The position numbers and the translations under genes are program-made. The notes under the pieces were generated by a model, which did no database searches, was not told the DNA's origin, and worked only from the letters and a program-made list of their open reading frames with translations. Source: DAOSEC01 sp035362935 (GTDB taxonomy: Bacteria > Bacillota_I > Bacilli_A > ML615J-28 > CAG-313). Taken from it: a stretch of 64,000 nt of DNA. This document shows positions 26,102-36,228 of the stretch, piece by piece (the stretch's first letter is position 1; every line of letters begins with the position of its first letter). The DNA lies in assembly GCA_035362935.1 (NCBI GenBank), contig DAOSEC010000006.1, positions 17,555 to 81,554 of the forward strand. Direction: 5' to 3'.

Positions 26102-26130
26102 CCACAAGAAGAGATTCTTGTGGTTTTCTT
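26102..26130 (+). terminator. Rho-independent terminator
   Basis: A CCACAAGAA/TTCTTGTGG 9-bp stem with a 4-base loop, then TTTTCTT. Confidence 0.9.
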
Positions 26131-26199
26131 ATGATGCAAATGCTTGAGGAAACGATAGCAATCGTGATACAATAGATACGTAGAAGAGGAGTTGAAATC

Positions 26200-27177
26200 T
26201 TGACTTATATAGATAATAAAAAAATAAACTACGTTCATGATCTAATGCATGAAATACTAGTATTTAGATATGAGAGCAAAAAAGAAACATACTTAACTTT
26301 GCTAATTGAGTTGTGTAATTACTTAACAGATCAAATCGATCGAGATCAAGTAGACTACTCTCTAGAGATCAAACAAAAAATAGATGAAATTGAAAAGTAT
26401 GATTACAATTCCGAAGAGATTCGTCTTGTAATGCAGCTTTTGATTGTTTCAGGACTTAAACACAAAAATATCCCGCTTGATGTAATGACTCCTGATGGAA
26501 TTGCATTAATGTTTGCATTTATCATTAAAGGCATATTTAACAATAAAAATGAATTATCGATTCTTGATTTAGCAGTTGGCACAGGAAATTTATTGTTGTC
26601 GATTGCCAACCACATTGAATCTAAAGAGGTAACGTTAACCGGTATTGAACACAACGAACTCTTAATACAAGTTGCAAAAGCAAATGCAGATATGCAATAT
26701 CATGAAATTGATCTGTTTTTTCAAGATGCGTTACAGCACACCTTTTTAGCACCAGATATTATCATTGCTGATTTTGATACATATGAATATAATAACAATC
26801 AATATCAATCAAAATTATATCAATTAGGTGTTCGTGACTTTCCATATTTAGCCATTGAAAAGCATCTTGGAAGTGGTCACGAAGGAACATTTCATCTGTA
26901 TTTGATACCAAATGATTTCTTCAGCAGACCACATAGTCAAGAGATGAAGCAATTAATGGATGAATATTGTGAGATGCTTGCATTGATTGTTTTACCAAAC
27001 TCGATGTTTGTTGATCAATCGAAAAGCAAAAGTATGTTGTTGTTAAAGAATAAACCAACAAACACGAAAGCGAAACGACAATGTGAAGTCATTCATTTAC
27101 CATCAAGTGAGCATGTTGAATCCTTCTCAAAAGTGTTACACTACATTAGTGCTTTGCTTGTAACGTTTACACAGTAG
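26200..27177 (+). CDS. YtxK-like class I methyltransferase
   Basis: A 325-residue protein starting at TTG 26200, with AGAGGAG nine bases upstream. The N-terminal 90 residues are helical. Then comes an N6-DNA-methylase-like Rossmann domain: ILDLAVGTGNLLLSIANH (SAM motif I, about residues 120-137) and TGIEHNELLIQVAKANADMQ. Where true DNA methylases have NPPY/F, this protein has IIADFDTYEYNN, so base methylation is doubtful. The product sits 71 bases upstream of ackA, the same neighbourhood as Bacillus ytxK-ackA, which supports the assignment. The true substrate is unknown. Confidence 0.82.
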   Translation: MTYIDNKKINYVHDLMHEILVFRYESKKETYLTLLIELCNYLTDQIDRDQVDYSLEIKQKIDEIEKYDYNSEEIRLVMQLLIVSGLKHKNIPLDVMTPDGIALMFAFIIKGIFNNKNELSILDLAVGTGNLLLSIANHIESKEVTLTGIEHNELLIQVAKANADMQYHEIDLFFQDALQHTFLAPDIIIADFDTYEYNNNQYQSKLYQLGVRDFPYLAIEKHLGSGHEGTFHLYLIPNDFFSRPHSQEMKQLMDEYCEMLALIVLPNSMFVDQSKSKSMLLLKNKPTNTKAKRQCEVIHLPSSEHVESFSKVLHYISALLVTFTQ

Positions 27178-27224
27178 AATCGACAAAATCTAGCACGTAG
27201 ATACTAGCAATTTGAAACAAAATA

Positions 27225-27233
27225 TGATATACT
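27225..27233 (+). promoter_or_regulatory. Extended -10-like promoter (TGATATACT)
   Basis: A one-mismatch extended -10 lies 21 bases upstream of the ackA start. Confidence 0.5.
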
Positions 27234-27254
27234 ATTCATATTGGAGGAATGTAT

Positions 27255-28439
27255 ATGAAAAAAATTATGGCTATCAATGCGGGGAGTTCATCCTTAAAGT
27301 TTCAATTACTTGAAATGCCTGAAGAAAAAGTAATTGTAGAAGGAATTATTGAAAGAATTGGATTAGGTGAGTCAATTTTTACGATAAAATTGAACGGGCA
27401 AAAAGAAAAAAAATCAGGAAAAATTAAAAATCATTCAGAAGCAGTACAAGCACTTTTAGCAGCTTTGATTGAAAAAAAGATTGTAGCATCTTTGGATGAG
27501 ATTGCAGGAGTAGGACATCGCGTTGTCCATGGTGGAGAAAAATTCAAAGATTCCGTACGAATTGACGAAGAAGTAATCAAACAAATCGAGATGGTTTCTG
27601 ATTTAGCTCCTCTACATAATCCTGCCAACTTAATTGGAATCAAAGCGTTTATCGAAGCATTACCAAATGTACCTGAAGTTGCAGTATTTGATACAGCATT
27701 CCATCAAACTATGGCTCCAGATGCTTATATGTATTCCGTACCATACGAATGGTATGAAAAATATGGAATCAGAAAATATGGATTCCACGGAACTAGTCAT
27801 AAATATGTTGCTGAAAAAGTAGCTGAGTTCATGGGAAAAGATGTTAAGACTTTAAAAATAATCACTGTCCATGTTGGAAATGGTGGAAGTTTAGCCGCCG
27901 TTAAGTATGGGAAATGTGTAGATACCTCAATGGGATTAACACCACTTGAAGGTATCCCTATGGGAACAAGAAGCGGTAGCATTGACCCAGCAATCATTGA
28001 GTTTATCGCAAGAAAAGAAAATAAGACTCTTACTGAGATTACTGAAATATTAAATAAGAAGTCAGGATATCTAGGGGTAAGCGGATTATCAAGTGACGCA
28101 AGAGACTTGAGAGATGCACAACTTCAAGGAAACGAAAGAGCTATTTTGGCGATTGAGTTACAAAACAAGAAAATGGCTGATTACATTGGAAGTTATTTCA
28201 TTTATATGGGTGGTGTCGATGCGATTGTATTTACTGCCGGTATTGGTGAAAACTCTGATGAAACAAGACAAGAAGTGTGTGAACGCATTTCAGCTTTAGG
28301 GGTAAAAATCGACCTTGAAAAAAATAAAGTGCGTAGCGAACTAAGAGAAATTAGCACACCTGATTCAAAAGTACGTGTCTTCTTAGTACCTACAAATGAA
28401 GAGCTTGTTATCGCGAGAGATGTTATACGTCTTTCGTAA
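27255..28439 (+). CDS. ackA: Acetate kinase
   Basis: A 394-residue enzyme interconverting acetyl phosphate plus ADP with acetate plus ATP; it makes ATP during fermentation. ATG 27255 has GGAGG seven bases upstream; the ATG at 27249 is too close to it. Signatures are MAINAGSSSLKF, GVGHRVVHGGEKF, VFDTAFHQTM, RKYGFHGTSHKYV and VHVGNGGSLAA with the ASKHA ATPase fold. A complete C-terminus is present. pta is not in the window. A terminator follows. Confidence 0.97.
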   Translation: MKKIMAINAGSSSLKFQLLEMPEEKVIVEGIIERIGLGESIFTIKLNGQKEKKSGKIKNHSEAVQALLAALIEKKIVASLDEIAGVGHRVVHGGEKFKDSVRIDEEVIKQIEMVSDLAPLHNPANLIGIKAFIEALPNVPEVAVFDTAFHQTMAPDAYMYSVPYEWYEKYGIRKYGFHGTSHKYVAEKVAEFMGKDVKTLKIITVHVGNGGSLAAVKYGKCVDTSMGLTPLEGIPMGTRSGSIDPAIIEFIARKENKTLTEITEILNKKSGYLGVSGLSSDARDLRDAQLQGNERAILAIELQNKKMADYIGSYFIYMGGVDAIVFTAGIGENSDETRQEVCERISALGVKIDLEKNKVRSELREISTPDSKVRVFLVPTNEELVIARDVIRLS

Positions 28440-28453
28440 CGCGAAGTTGAATC

Positions 28454-28486
28454 AAACCACTCAATTACATGTTGAGTGGTTTTTTA
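28454..28486 (+). terminator. Rho-independent terminator
   Basis: An AAACCACTCAA/TTGAGTGGTTT stem with T6, after ackA. Confidence 0.92.
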
Positions 28487-28550
28487 TTTTCGAAAAAACA
28501 ATTTTGCATAAAATCTACAAATATAGTTGTAGAGAGGATGTGCATAAGGT

Positions 28551-30602
28551 TTGCATTGGAAAATAGTAGTATGTTTATTCGTTATGGTATGTTGGGTTTC
28601 ATCTCCAGTATACTCGAGTTCTACTGATGATTTCACTCAAGCTCCTTTGGTGGTGTTAGCTGGTACCGATTACACGAGATTACTTGGTGTGGAAGGGTAC
28701 GAAATTGTCTCTAGTAACGTTAATTGGTTTGAACCAAATACATATCAGGTATTGTATCGCATTAAAAACGGAAGTAAAACAGTACAACGAGAAGTTATTG
28801 TACAGGACAAATTTGATTTTATCAATCGCGGATATGAGTATACTAGAATCAAGGATCAATTTTTTCCTCAAACCAACTTTGATAAAGAGATTCTATCTTA
28901 TCTTGTAATCAACTCAAACAATATGATTATTGCATATAGTGAGTATAACCCAGTAGATCAGGATGCTGGGAGTACAATCGCAATCGCATGGATGACAAAC
29001 AATGCAGTAGTTTGGGAAACAACACTAAGAGTAGAAAGCTATGACTATGTAACTAAAATTATCTTAGGAAATAACGAGATTGTTGGTGTAGGAGTTCATT
29101 TTAATGAACAATACAATCAGAGTGGTTGGCTTTTCCGTTTAGACTTTGATGGTACTCTTTTGGCTGACCAGACATATCAAGGAAATAATCGAAACTTTTT
29201 TTATGATGTAGTGTCGTTTGAAGACTCGTATATGGTATTTGGAAAATCAAATTCAAACCAGGGTATTTATGTGGGAAAGAAGTCGGTAGGAAACGATTAT
29301 GATGCAATGATTGGTGTTATCAATCGCACAACAATGAATCTTACAAACGTTATGATGTATGGTTCAAGTGGGGATGATGTGTTTGAAGAAGCAATCTTTT
29401 GCAATCAATTTCTTTTTCTACGAACATCTACAGCAGGGCTAATAGGAGATTTCGCGGATGGGATCAACCAGCGGAGATCTGGAATTGTAAAAATGAATCT
29501 TGCAGGACAAATTACAAGAATGAATTTTATTTCATCGATAAGCGATATGAGATTTGAAGCACTAAGCATTTCAGATCGAGGAACAATGTATGGCGTAATT
29601 GGGTTTGATAATAACACAACAAACAGAAGAAACTATCAAATTTATTCGATTGGCCAAGACGCTTCCTTTATCTATATGGATGAGTATGCATATTCAAACA
29701 CCAGTTCAAATATCAAATTGGTAGACATTCAAATCAATGAAGATGACATCATACTCGTTCATCAACTCAATAAGTACGTCATAGGCCAAACCAAGCAAGG
29801 ATATTATATAAGAACGTATAAGGATGAACAATTATTAGAAGAATACGATTATATATTAGAGGGGTCAACTATTCATCCTAGAGGTTATTTATTTGGCGAT
29901 TCGCTTCAAATTTTAGGTGTATACAAACCAAGTATCGGTGGAAGTAAAATTGCCGTATTTACTACATCAAGAGTAAACATTCATTCTTTAGGCGGGTATC
30001 GAATTGATAATGACATTCAAGAAATAGAAACGCATCAGATTGAAATAAATCAAGAAATCATACCCTACGATAGAGTGTTATCTAGAACCAATGTCAACTA
30101 TCAAATGTTTGGCTACTATATGCTTCAATATGTGTTTAGACACGAAACATTTGTCGTTGCTTTCGCGAAAGAGGTTTATGTGGCAGATTTAATTAATGTC
30201 AGTTCCGACGAACACTATAGTTTAGGATACCGTTTATTCTTCAACGGAGTAGGCTACTTAAATGATAAAAAAATTAGTTCAGGCACACAAATTAATCAAG
30301 TAGGAATGTATGTGCTAGAAATCTATGGAAAAGATCAAGTGAAAAGGATGATTTCATTTGGGATCATTGATAACATTAGTAATAAACAATATCATTTAGT
30401 TAAGCTTGAAAAACCAGCATTTTTAGAAATACAAACAAGTTCAAAGGAAACTAAGTCTTTGATGAGCATAACATACATTAGCAACGCCAAACCATCCTCT
30501 GATTGGATGAATCTAAGTCAATTTAAACACTGGTTTATGTTCTTTCCGATTGTTTGTCTTCCAACTACCATCTTAATGATTACCAAAGGAGTGAAACAAT
30601 GA
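28551..30602 (+). CDS. Large secreted, C-terminally anchored surface protein (beta-propeller-like)
   Basis: 683 residues from TTG 28551; the start is uncertain because no well-spaced ribosome binding site is seen. The N-terminus is a signal peptide (residues 4-22, ending SPVYSS). The body is strand-rich, with a blade-like MMYGSSGDDVFEEAIF motif reminiscent of SBBP-type beta-propellers. An Ig-like module near residues 560-605 (GYRLFFNGVGYLNDKKISSG ... NQVGMYVLEI) follows. One helix (about 658-677) anchors the C-terminus, ending in KGVKQ. The stop overlaps the next gene's start (ATGA), so the two are coupled. The next gene has the same architecture. The function is unknown. Confidence 0.8.
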   Translation: MHWKIVVCLFVMVCWVSSPVYSSSTDDFTQAPLVVLAGTDYTRLLGVEGYEIVSSNVNWFEPNTYQVLYRIKNGSKTVQREVIVQDKFDFINRGYEYTRIKDQFFPQTNFDKEILSYLVINSNNMIIAYSEYNPVDQDAGSTIAIAWMTNNAVVWETTLRVESYDYVTKIILGNNEIVGVGVHFNEQYNQSGWLFRLDFDGTLLADQTYQGNNRNFFYDVVSFEDSYMVFGKSNSNQGIYVGKKSVGNDYDAMIGVINRTTMNLTNVMMYGSSGDDVFEEAIFCNQFLFLRTSTAGLIGDFADGINQRRSGIVKMNLAGQITRMNFISSISDMRFEALSISDRGTMYGVIGFDNNTTNRRNYQIYSIGQDASFIYMDEYAYSNTSSNIKLVDIQINEDDIILVHQLNKYVIGQTKQGYYIRTYKDEQLLEEYDYILEGSTIHPRGYLFGDSLQILGVYKPSIGGSKIAVFTTSRVNIHSLGGYRIDNDIQEIETHQIEINQEIIPYDRVLSRTNVNYQMFGYYMLQYVFRHETFVVAFAKEVYVADLINVSSDEHYSLGYRLFFNGVGYLNDKKISSGTQINQVGMYVLEIYGKDQVKRMISFGIIDNISNKQYHLVKLEKPAFLEIQTSSKETKSLMSITYISNAKPSSDWMNLSQFKHWFMFFPIVCLPTTILMITKGVKQ

Positions 30603-33067
30603 AAAAAATAATCTTATTTATCGCCATCACACTTAGCCTTTCTATCGTTCACATCAACAATTACAAGACCACACTAGCATTTAGCATAGATGAAAATGAT
30701 GAGACAAGTTTTTATGATTTGAGTACTATCGATGCTAATTACTACAATCAAACATCAAGCGAAGGAAGATTGTTTAAACATGCACACAAAGATATTTATG
30801 TTTATCAACTCTACGATAGAATCAACTATTTAGAATCAGGGTATGAGGTATTGATACGAAAAATCTCAACTCCTCAAAAAACGCTACGATTAAGTATGCG
30901 GCTTGAGGGATACTATTTTGATGATGATTTTTTCTTGGTTTGGGGAAAGAAGCGTATCGGTATTAATTATGATTATGTGTTTTATAAATATGATAACTCG
31001 TTTGCACTACAAGAAGAAGTGTATCTAACAAATGTAGAATATGCGTCCTTTACGGATGTTATAAAAATCAATGGATTCTTCTACTTTTGTGGTGGAGCTA
31101 GCGGAAACAATATTAATTTTTCCCAGTACAATCAAGGTAAAACATTGGATCATTCGGATGCAGTAGTTATGATTATGAATGCAGATCTAGAGCGAATTGA
31201 TATGTGGATTTACGGCGGTACCAATCATGAGCGATTTACTAATATTGAATATCATCAAAATAACATCGTATTAATAGGTGAAAAAAGTTCAGTAGCACCA
31301 GGTGATTTTGAAAACATTGGACAAATGAACCAAGAAAAGGTAATGCTAGTTTCATTAAGTTTGACCGGCGAAATACAAGAAGCTATTTACTTTGATCATA
31401 ATGCAGTTCATGAATTTTCCAATCAACTAGTAGTACACGACTCCTTTGCCTATATTCATATCTATGTAGAAGATTTAGAATCGCATTACGTTTACAAGAT
31501 AAATTTGACAAATTTTGAAATTGAATGGGGGCAATTCACGGAAGATTTGCTCAATGAATACATGGCAATCACTCATATAATAATAGGAAATGAAAATACA
31601 CTTATTATCGTTGGAACTGACATTGAAGGTAAGATAGCGATAGCTGGAGTTCATGTACTTGATGGAGATTTTCTAGGAATGATAAAGAATCCAACAAATT
31701 TTATGTGTTCTTCTATCAGAGTAGAACAAGGTTTGTTAAAACTATATGGAGATAATGTTGAAATTATCAATAACAAAACAGAATTCTTTGCAAAAGAAAT
31801 TCAAGTAGATCATTACCATATTGATAAAAATGTTGATAAAATATGTTCCAATGTTTCTTGTCCATTAGAAGATACAAGTCATATACAAGTATCCTCATGG
31901 TTTGGATATCCTGTGCTTCAAAATAGAACCATTCAAGGTAATTTTTCACCAAGTGTACACGGAACCTATGAGATGGATTATTACTTTAAGTTAGATTCAC
32001 AGAAGTCCGTTCACATTGAAAGCAATATTGTTGTACCATTTTACGCTAATATTATTGAAGGTGGCATTTATGGTGTCGGTTACAAACCAATCTTTACAGG
32101 GATGGCTACACTAAATAATGAACCGTTTCTAAGCGGAAGAAGCATCACACAACCAGGAAATTATCAATTAGCGATTACCAACCATGAACAAGAATCAACT
32201 GTCTTAAACTTCAGAATTGAAAATGGTATTTTATACTCTGGTGATCAAAACACGATATGGAACATCGCATGTGAAAAAGGAGATGTTCTCGAAATCAAAG
32301 TATCAATTCACAACCCAGATAAACTTGATATTTTGAATGTATATATAAATAATACACCACATCAGTACTATGAGTTAAATGATACAAAAGATGAACTCAT
32401 TATCGATGTTCTAGCACCTACGATTGCAGGAATCCATCATATTACCATCAGTAAAATTGAATATGATTATCATGGAGACGCAAGAAGTTTGATTATTGAT
32501 GCGATTGCTATCATTAATGTTTTAAAAACAGTGCCATCCGTTCAACTGATAGAAGAAAACTCAACCAACAAAATGATTCAATTAAAAGCATTGTTTTCCG
32601 ATGTGGATCAAGCAATCATTAATGTGAAGGCAATTCTTTATGAAAACGATAACCCAATCCGTTCCAAAGAGATCCACTTAAACAATGCAGATTTTAATTT
32701 TGAACAATTAAGAACGAACACTTCATACAAAGCAACGATATTAATCTCTTATAATTTAGGAGATCATATAAGGCATGTTTTAGAGATGGTTGAAATCCAG
32801 TTTACAACTTTAAAGGAACATATCTCAATAGGAAACATTACAATTACCAAAAAAGGTCTATTCTTAGAAGAAGCGATTATCCAGTTTTCAAAAACCAACA
32901 CGAATCTTCTTCTATCTAGTGTAAAAGTAGATGGAAAGGAAATGATTGTTCATCAGCCAACCAATGAAGATAACACAATATACTATATCGTATCGGGGGT
33001 ATCGGTTTTTGTTCTTGTAACAACTTACTTTATCATTAGATCTAAGAAAAAGATGTATGCAAAATAA
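30599..33067 (+). CDS. Large secreted, C-terminally anchored surface protein, partner or paralog of upstream gene
   Basis: 822 residues from ATG 30599 (AAAGGAG eight bases upstream; ATGA overlap with the previous stop). It has a signal peptide (residues 2-25), then a strand-rich region with MWIYGGTNHERFTNIEY, comparable to the blade motif of its neighbour. An Ig-like module (GYKPIFTGMATLNNEPFLSG ... QPGNYQLAI) aligns with that of the upstream protein. Two further fibronectin/Ig-like segments follow, then a C-terminal helix (about 790-812) and a basic tail RSKKKMYAK. Both proteins are displayed outside the membrane. They could bind each other, a polymer or a surface. No catalytic motif is seen. 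Confidence 0.8.
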   Translation: MKKIILFIAITLSLSIVHINNYKTTLAFSIDENDETSFYDLSTIDANYYNQTSSEGRLFKHAHKDIYVYQLYDRINYLESGYEVLIRKISTPQKTLRLSMRLEGYYFDDDFFLVWGKKRIGINYDYVFYKYDNSFALQEEVYLTNVEYASFTDVIKINGFFYFCGGASGNNINFSQYNQGKTLDHSDAVVMIMNADLERIDMWIYGGTNHERFTNIEYHQNNIVLIGEKSSVAPGDFENIGQMNQEKVMLVSLSLTGEIQEAIYFDHNAVHEFSNQLVVHDSFAYIHIYVEDLESHYVYKINLTNFEIEWGQFTEDLLNEYMAITHIIIGNENTLIIVGTDIEGKIAIAGVHVLDGDFLGMIKNPTNFMCSSIRVEQGLLKLYGDNVEIINNKTEFFAKEIQVDHYHIDKNVDKICSNVSCPLEDTSHIQVSSWFGYPVLQNRTIQGNFSPSVHGTYEMDYYFKLDSQKSVHIESNIVVPFYANIIEGGIYGVGYKPIFTGMATLNNEPFLSGRSITQPGNYQLAITNHEQESTVLNFRIENGILYSGDQNTIWNIACEKGDVLEIKVSIHNPDKLDILNVYINNTPHQYYELNDTKDELIIDVLAPTIAGIHHITISKIEYDYHGDARSLIIDAIAIINVLKTVPSVQLIEENSTNKMIQLKALFSDVDQAIINVKAILYENDNPIRSKEIHLNNADFNFEQLRTNTSYKATILISYNLGDHIRHVLEMVEIQFTTLKEHISIGNITITKKGLFLEEAIIQFSKTNTNLLLSSVKVDGKEMIVHQPTNEDNTIYYIVSGVSVFVLVTTYFIIRSKKKMYAK

Positions 33068-33071
33068 CTAT

Positions 33072-33098
33072 TCTCCTCGAAAGAGGAGATTTTCTTTT
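33072..33098 (+). terminator. Rho-independent terminator
   Basis: A TCTCCTC/GAGGAGA stem with a GAAA tetraloop, followed by TTTTCTTTTT. Confidence 0.88.
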
Positions 33099-33122
33099 TA
33101 GGAGGAATAAATGTTTTTAAAA

Positions 33123-33151
33123 TTGAAAGAGAAGCAGATTTATGCTATACT
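33123..33151 (+). promoter_or_regulatory. Promoter for dnaE
   Basis: TTGAAA (33123-33128), a 17-bp spacer and TATACT (33146-33151). The predicted start lies about 10 bases before the ATG at 33169, leaving a very short leader with AGGGTGAT. Confidence 0.7.
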
Positions 33152-33168
33152 AAATAGGGTGATTATGC

Positions 33169-36100
33169 ATGAACTTTGTTAACCTTTATGCGCAAACAGA
33201 ATATTCTATGTTAGAAAGCTCATTGAAAATTGATGAGTATGTTTCAGCAGCTAAGTCATCAGGGTATGATTCGATTGCAATTACCGATTATTTTAATATG
33301 CATGGTGCCATTAAGTTTTATCAACTGTGTAAAAAAAATGACATCAAACCAATATTAGGGTTAAAAATCAAGTATCGATATCAAAACGCGGATTCAAGTC
33401 TATTGCTTTATGCTATGAATGATCTTGGTTATCGCAACCTAATGAAACTAGCAAGCCGCGGTAAAATGAATAAACAAGCAATGGAACTAGATGTCATTGA
33501 AAAATACAAAATGGGAGTTCTAGCTATCATCCCATCTGAAGAAAATGAAATTCTATCTTTGATGTATCAAAATCGATTTGAAGAAGCAAAAAGGCACTAC
33601 AATCAACTATCATCCATTTTTGACTATCTATATATTGGACTGGCTTTACAAAGTGAACAAGAAAATAAGTTTTTCGGTGTGATATATCAATATTTGAAGC
33701 AACAACAAGTATCAATGGTCGCCATCCATAAAACAAATTTTTTAGAAGTTGAAGATATTGTTGTTTATAAAGCGCTTCAAACAATCGAAGATGCATCAAA
33801 AAACAAAGAGGTTACACTCAAAGAAAAAAATTCATACCTTTTGGGATACGACGAAGCAATGTTTCGTTTTGAAAAGTTTGGTGAACTGATTGTAAACTCA
33901 CAACAGATTTCAAAACTATGTACGATTGATATTAACTTTTCCACCTACCATTTGCCAAAATATCCGATTGAACAAAATGTTACAAGTGATTTTTATTTAC
34001 AAGAACTGTGTAAATTAGGATTGAACAAGAGGTTATCCGGAAAACAAGTTGATGTCGAGACATACAAAAATAGATTATTATATGAACTAGATATCATCAA
34101 AAAAACAGGATTTAGTGACTATTTCTTAATTGTATGGGATTTTGTTAAGTATGCTAAAAACAATAATATTCTCGTAGGACCAGGAAGAGGTTCTGCACCA
34201 GCATCTCTGGTTTCTTATTCACTCGGCATTACCGATGTCGACCCGATTGAATATCAACTAGTCTTCGAACGTTTTTTAAATCAAGAGCGTATTACCATGC
34301 CGGATATTGATTTGGATTTCCCTGATGATCAACGTGATGTTGTGATCAAATACGTTGGACAAAAGTATGGAAAGAATAGAGTAGCTCATATTGTCACATT
34401 TGGAACGTTTGCTGCAAGATCATCCATTCGCGATATGGCAAGAGTTTATAAATTAGAGGAATACAAATTAAATGAAATCATAAAATTGGTTCCAAGTGGG
34501 CCAACAAACAATAGTTTAAAATCAATAGTAGAGGAATCAAAAGAATTAAAACAACTTATGGTAGAAAATCAAGACATACGGCGAGTCATTGAGATTGCAA
34601 TAAAGTTAGAAGGACTTCCACGTCATACTTCAACACACGCAGCTGGAATCATTATCACCAAAGAAGATATTGTTGAATATACTCCGGTCGATGAGGGTCT
34701 AGATGACATATATCAAACGCAATATTCAGCCTCAGACTTAGAAGATCTTGGACTACTTAAAATGGATTTTTTGGGGTTGCGCAATTTAACAATCATCGAT
34801 AAGGTGATTAAGCTAATTCAAGAACACGATGATCCAAACTTTAAACTTAACCAAATTCATTATCATGATAAACCTACATATGAACTAATCGCAAAAGCAG
34901 ATACCACAGGTGTCTTTCAATTAGAATCCGCAGGAATGCGCCAGGTGTTAAGGGCGTTAAAAGTAAATTCATTGGACGATATTATTGTAGCAATTGCATT
35001 ATTTCGACCAGGACCAATGGAAATGATACCTTCTTATGTAAGGCGAAAGTTCCGTCAAGAAGAGATTCATTATCCACACAAAGATCTTGAATCAATTTTG
35101 AAAAGTACATATGGTACGATTGTATATCAAGAACAGATTATGCTAATTGCTCAAAAATTTGCCGGATATACGTTAGGCGAGGCTGATATTTTGAGAAGAG
35201 CAGTATCAAAAAAAAATCTACAAGCTATGCAAAATGAACGAACTAAATTTGTACAAAAGGCAGTTCAAAATCATTACACCGAAGAAGATGCAAATAGCAT
35301 ATATGATTATATTGTTAAGTTTGCTAACTACGGATTTAACAAAGCACATTCTGTTGCATATGCGATAATCGCATACCAAATGGCTTTTTTAAAAGTGAAT
35401 TATTTTAAGCACTTTATGAGTGTATTACTTTCTAGTGTTATTGGTAGCGAAAAGGCAATGGGAGATTATATAAGTGAAGCAACTAGAAACAAGGTAAAAA
35501 TACTTCCTCCATCGATCAATTATTCTAGTAGTGAGTTTCACGCAGAATTAAATGGAATACGATATCCGTTGTTAGGAATTCAAAATATAGGGTTTAACAC
35601 TTTAAATGATATTTTAGAAGAACGAAAAAAAGGTAAGTTTCTTAGTTACAAAGACTTCATTGGTAGAACACAATCTAGTTTATCGAAACGTGTTGTGGAG
35701 TCATTGATCTATGCGAATGCTTTAGATGAGTTTGGACTAACAAAAAAATATATGATTGAATCGTATGATAATGTCATACAATATCAAAATTACAGTGACA
35801 TCATAGCATCTAAGATGGTGGATCAAACACCAAGCGAAGATGAGTTTTCATATGATATTTTACAAAACAAAGAAAAAGAAATGTTAGGTGTTCATATCAA
35901 GTATAACTTTTTCGCACTCTATTACGATCTAAGAGAAGAGAGAAAATTAAAAACAGTGATAGATCTTCAAACCCAACCAAAGGGTAGCAAAGTTGAATGT
36001 TTGGTTATGGTAAGGCGAATCAAAGAAATCCAAACGAAAAACAAACAGTTGATGGCATTTTTGGAAGCGTATGATGACACACTTGAAATAGATTGTGTTA

Positions 36101-36228
36101 TGTTTCCACCAGTGTATGAACAATTTTTCAAATCAATCAGCAAGCACATTGTTATGATTGTTAGTGGTGTTATGGATCAAAGAAATGATAAACCACAATT
36201 AATTATTGATAAAGTTGAAATGTTATAG
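33169..36228 (+). CDS. dnaE: DNA polymerase III subunit alpha (DnaE type)
   Basis: A 1019-residue replicative polymerase subunit. The order is an N-terminal PHP domain (1 to about 200), the palm/thumb with active-site acidic motif PDIDLDFPDD near residues 378-387, the fingers with the FQLESAGMRQVLRALK segment, the helix-hairpin-helix region and a C-terminal OB fold (GSKVECLVMV...). The PHP metal motif is degenerate: where active members have HLxVHSxYS, this one has NLYAQTEYS, so it lacks proofreading-type metal ligands. A polC gene is expected elsewhere. It heads a run of sugar-metabolism genes. The ROK kinase gene starts 11 bases downstream. Confidence 0.96.
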   Translation: MNFVNLYAQTEYSMLESSLKIDEYVSAAKSSGYDSIAITDYFNMHGAIKFYQLCKKNDIKPILGLKIKYRYQNADSSLLLYAMNDLGYRNLMKLASRGKMNKQAMELDVIEKYKMGVLAIIPSEENEILSLMYQNRFEEAKRHYNQLSSIFDYLYIGLALQSEQENKFFGVIYQYLKQQQVSMVAIHKTNFLEVEDIVVYKALQTIEDASKNKEVTLKEKNSYLLGYDEAMFRFEKFGELIVNSQQISKLCTIDINFSTYHLPKYPIEQNVTSDFYLQELCKLGLNKRLSGKQVDVETYKNRLLYELDIIKKTGFSDYFLIVWDFVKYAKNNNILVGPGRGSAPASLVSYSLGITDVDPIEYQLVFERFLNQERITMPDIDLDFPDDQRDVVIKYVGQKYGKNRVAHIVTFGTFAARSSIRDMARVYKLEEYKLNEIIKLVPSGPTNNSLKSIVEESKELKQLMVENQDIRRVIEIAIKLEGLPRHTSTHAAGIIITKEDIVEYTPVDEGLDDIYQTQYSASDLEDLGLLKMDFLGLRNLTIIDKVIKLIQEHDDPNFKLNQIHYHDKPTYELIAKADTTGVFQLESAGMRQVLRALKVNSLDDIIVAIALFRPGPMEMIPSYVRRKFRQEEIHYPHKDLESILKSTYGTIVYQEQIMLIAQKFAGYTLGEADILRRAVSKKNLQAMQNERTKFVQKAVQNHYTEEDANSIYDYIVKFANYGFNKAHSVAYAIIAYQMAFLKVNYFKHFMSVLLSSVIGSEKAMGDYISEATRNKVKILPPSINYSSSEFHAELNGIRYPLLGIQNIGFNTLNDILEERKKGKFLSYKDFIGRTQSSLSKRVVESLIYANALDEFGLTKKYMIESYDNVIQYQNYSDIIASKMVDQTPSEDEFSYDILQNKEKEMLGVHIKYNFFALYYDLREERKLKTVIDLQTQPKGSKVECLVMVRRIKEIQTKNKQLMAFLEAYDDTLEIDCVMFPPVYEQFFKSISKHIVMIVSGVMDQRNDKPQLIIDKVEML

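Noticed and set aside
33111..33182. 23-codon frame with GGAGGAATAA ribosome binding site overlapping the dnaE start
   Set aside because: The dnaE promoter boxes lie inside it, so most of it would not be on the dnaE transcript; composition gives no support.
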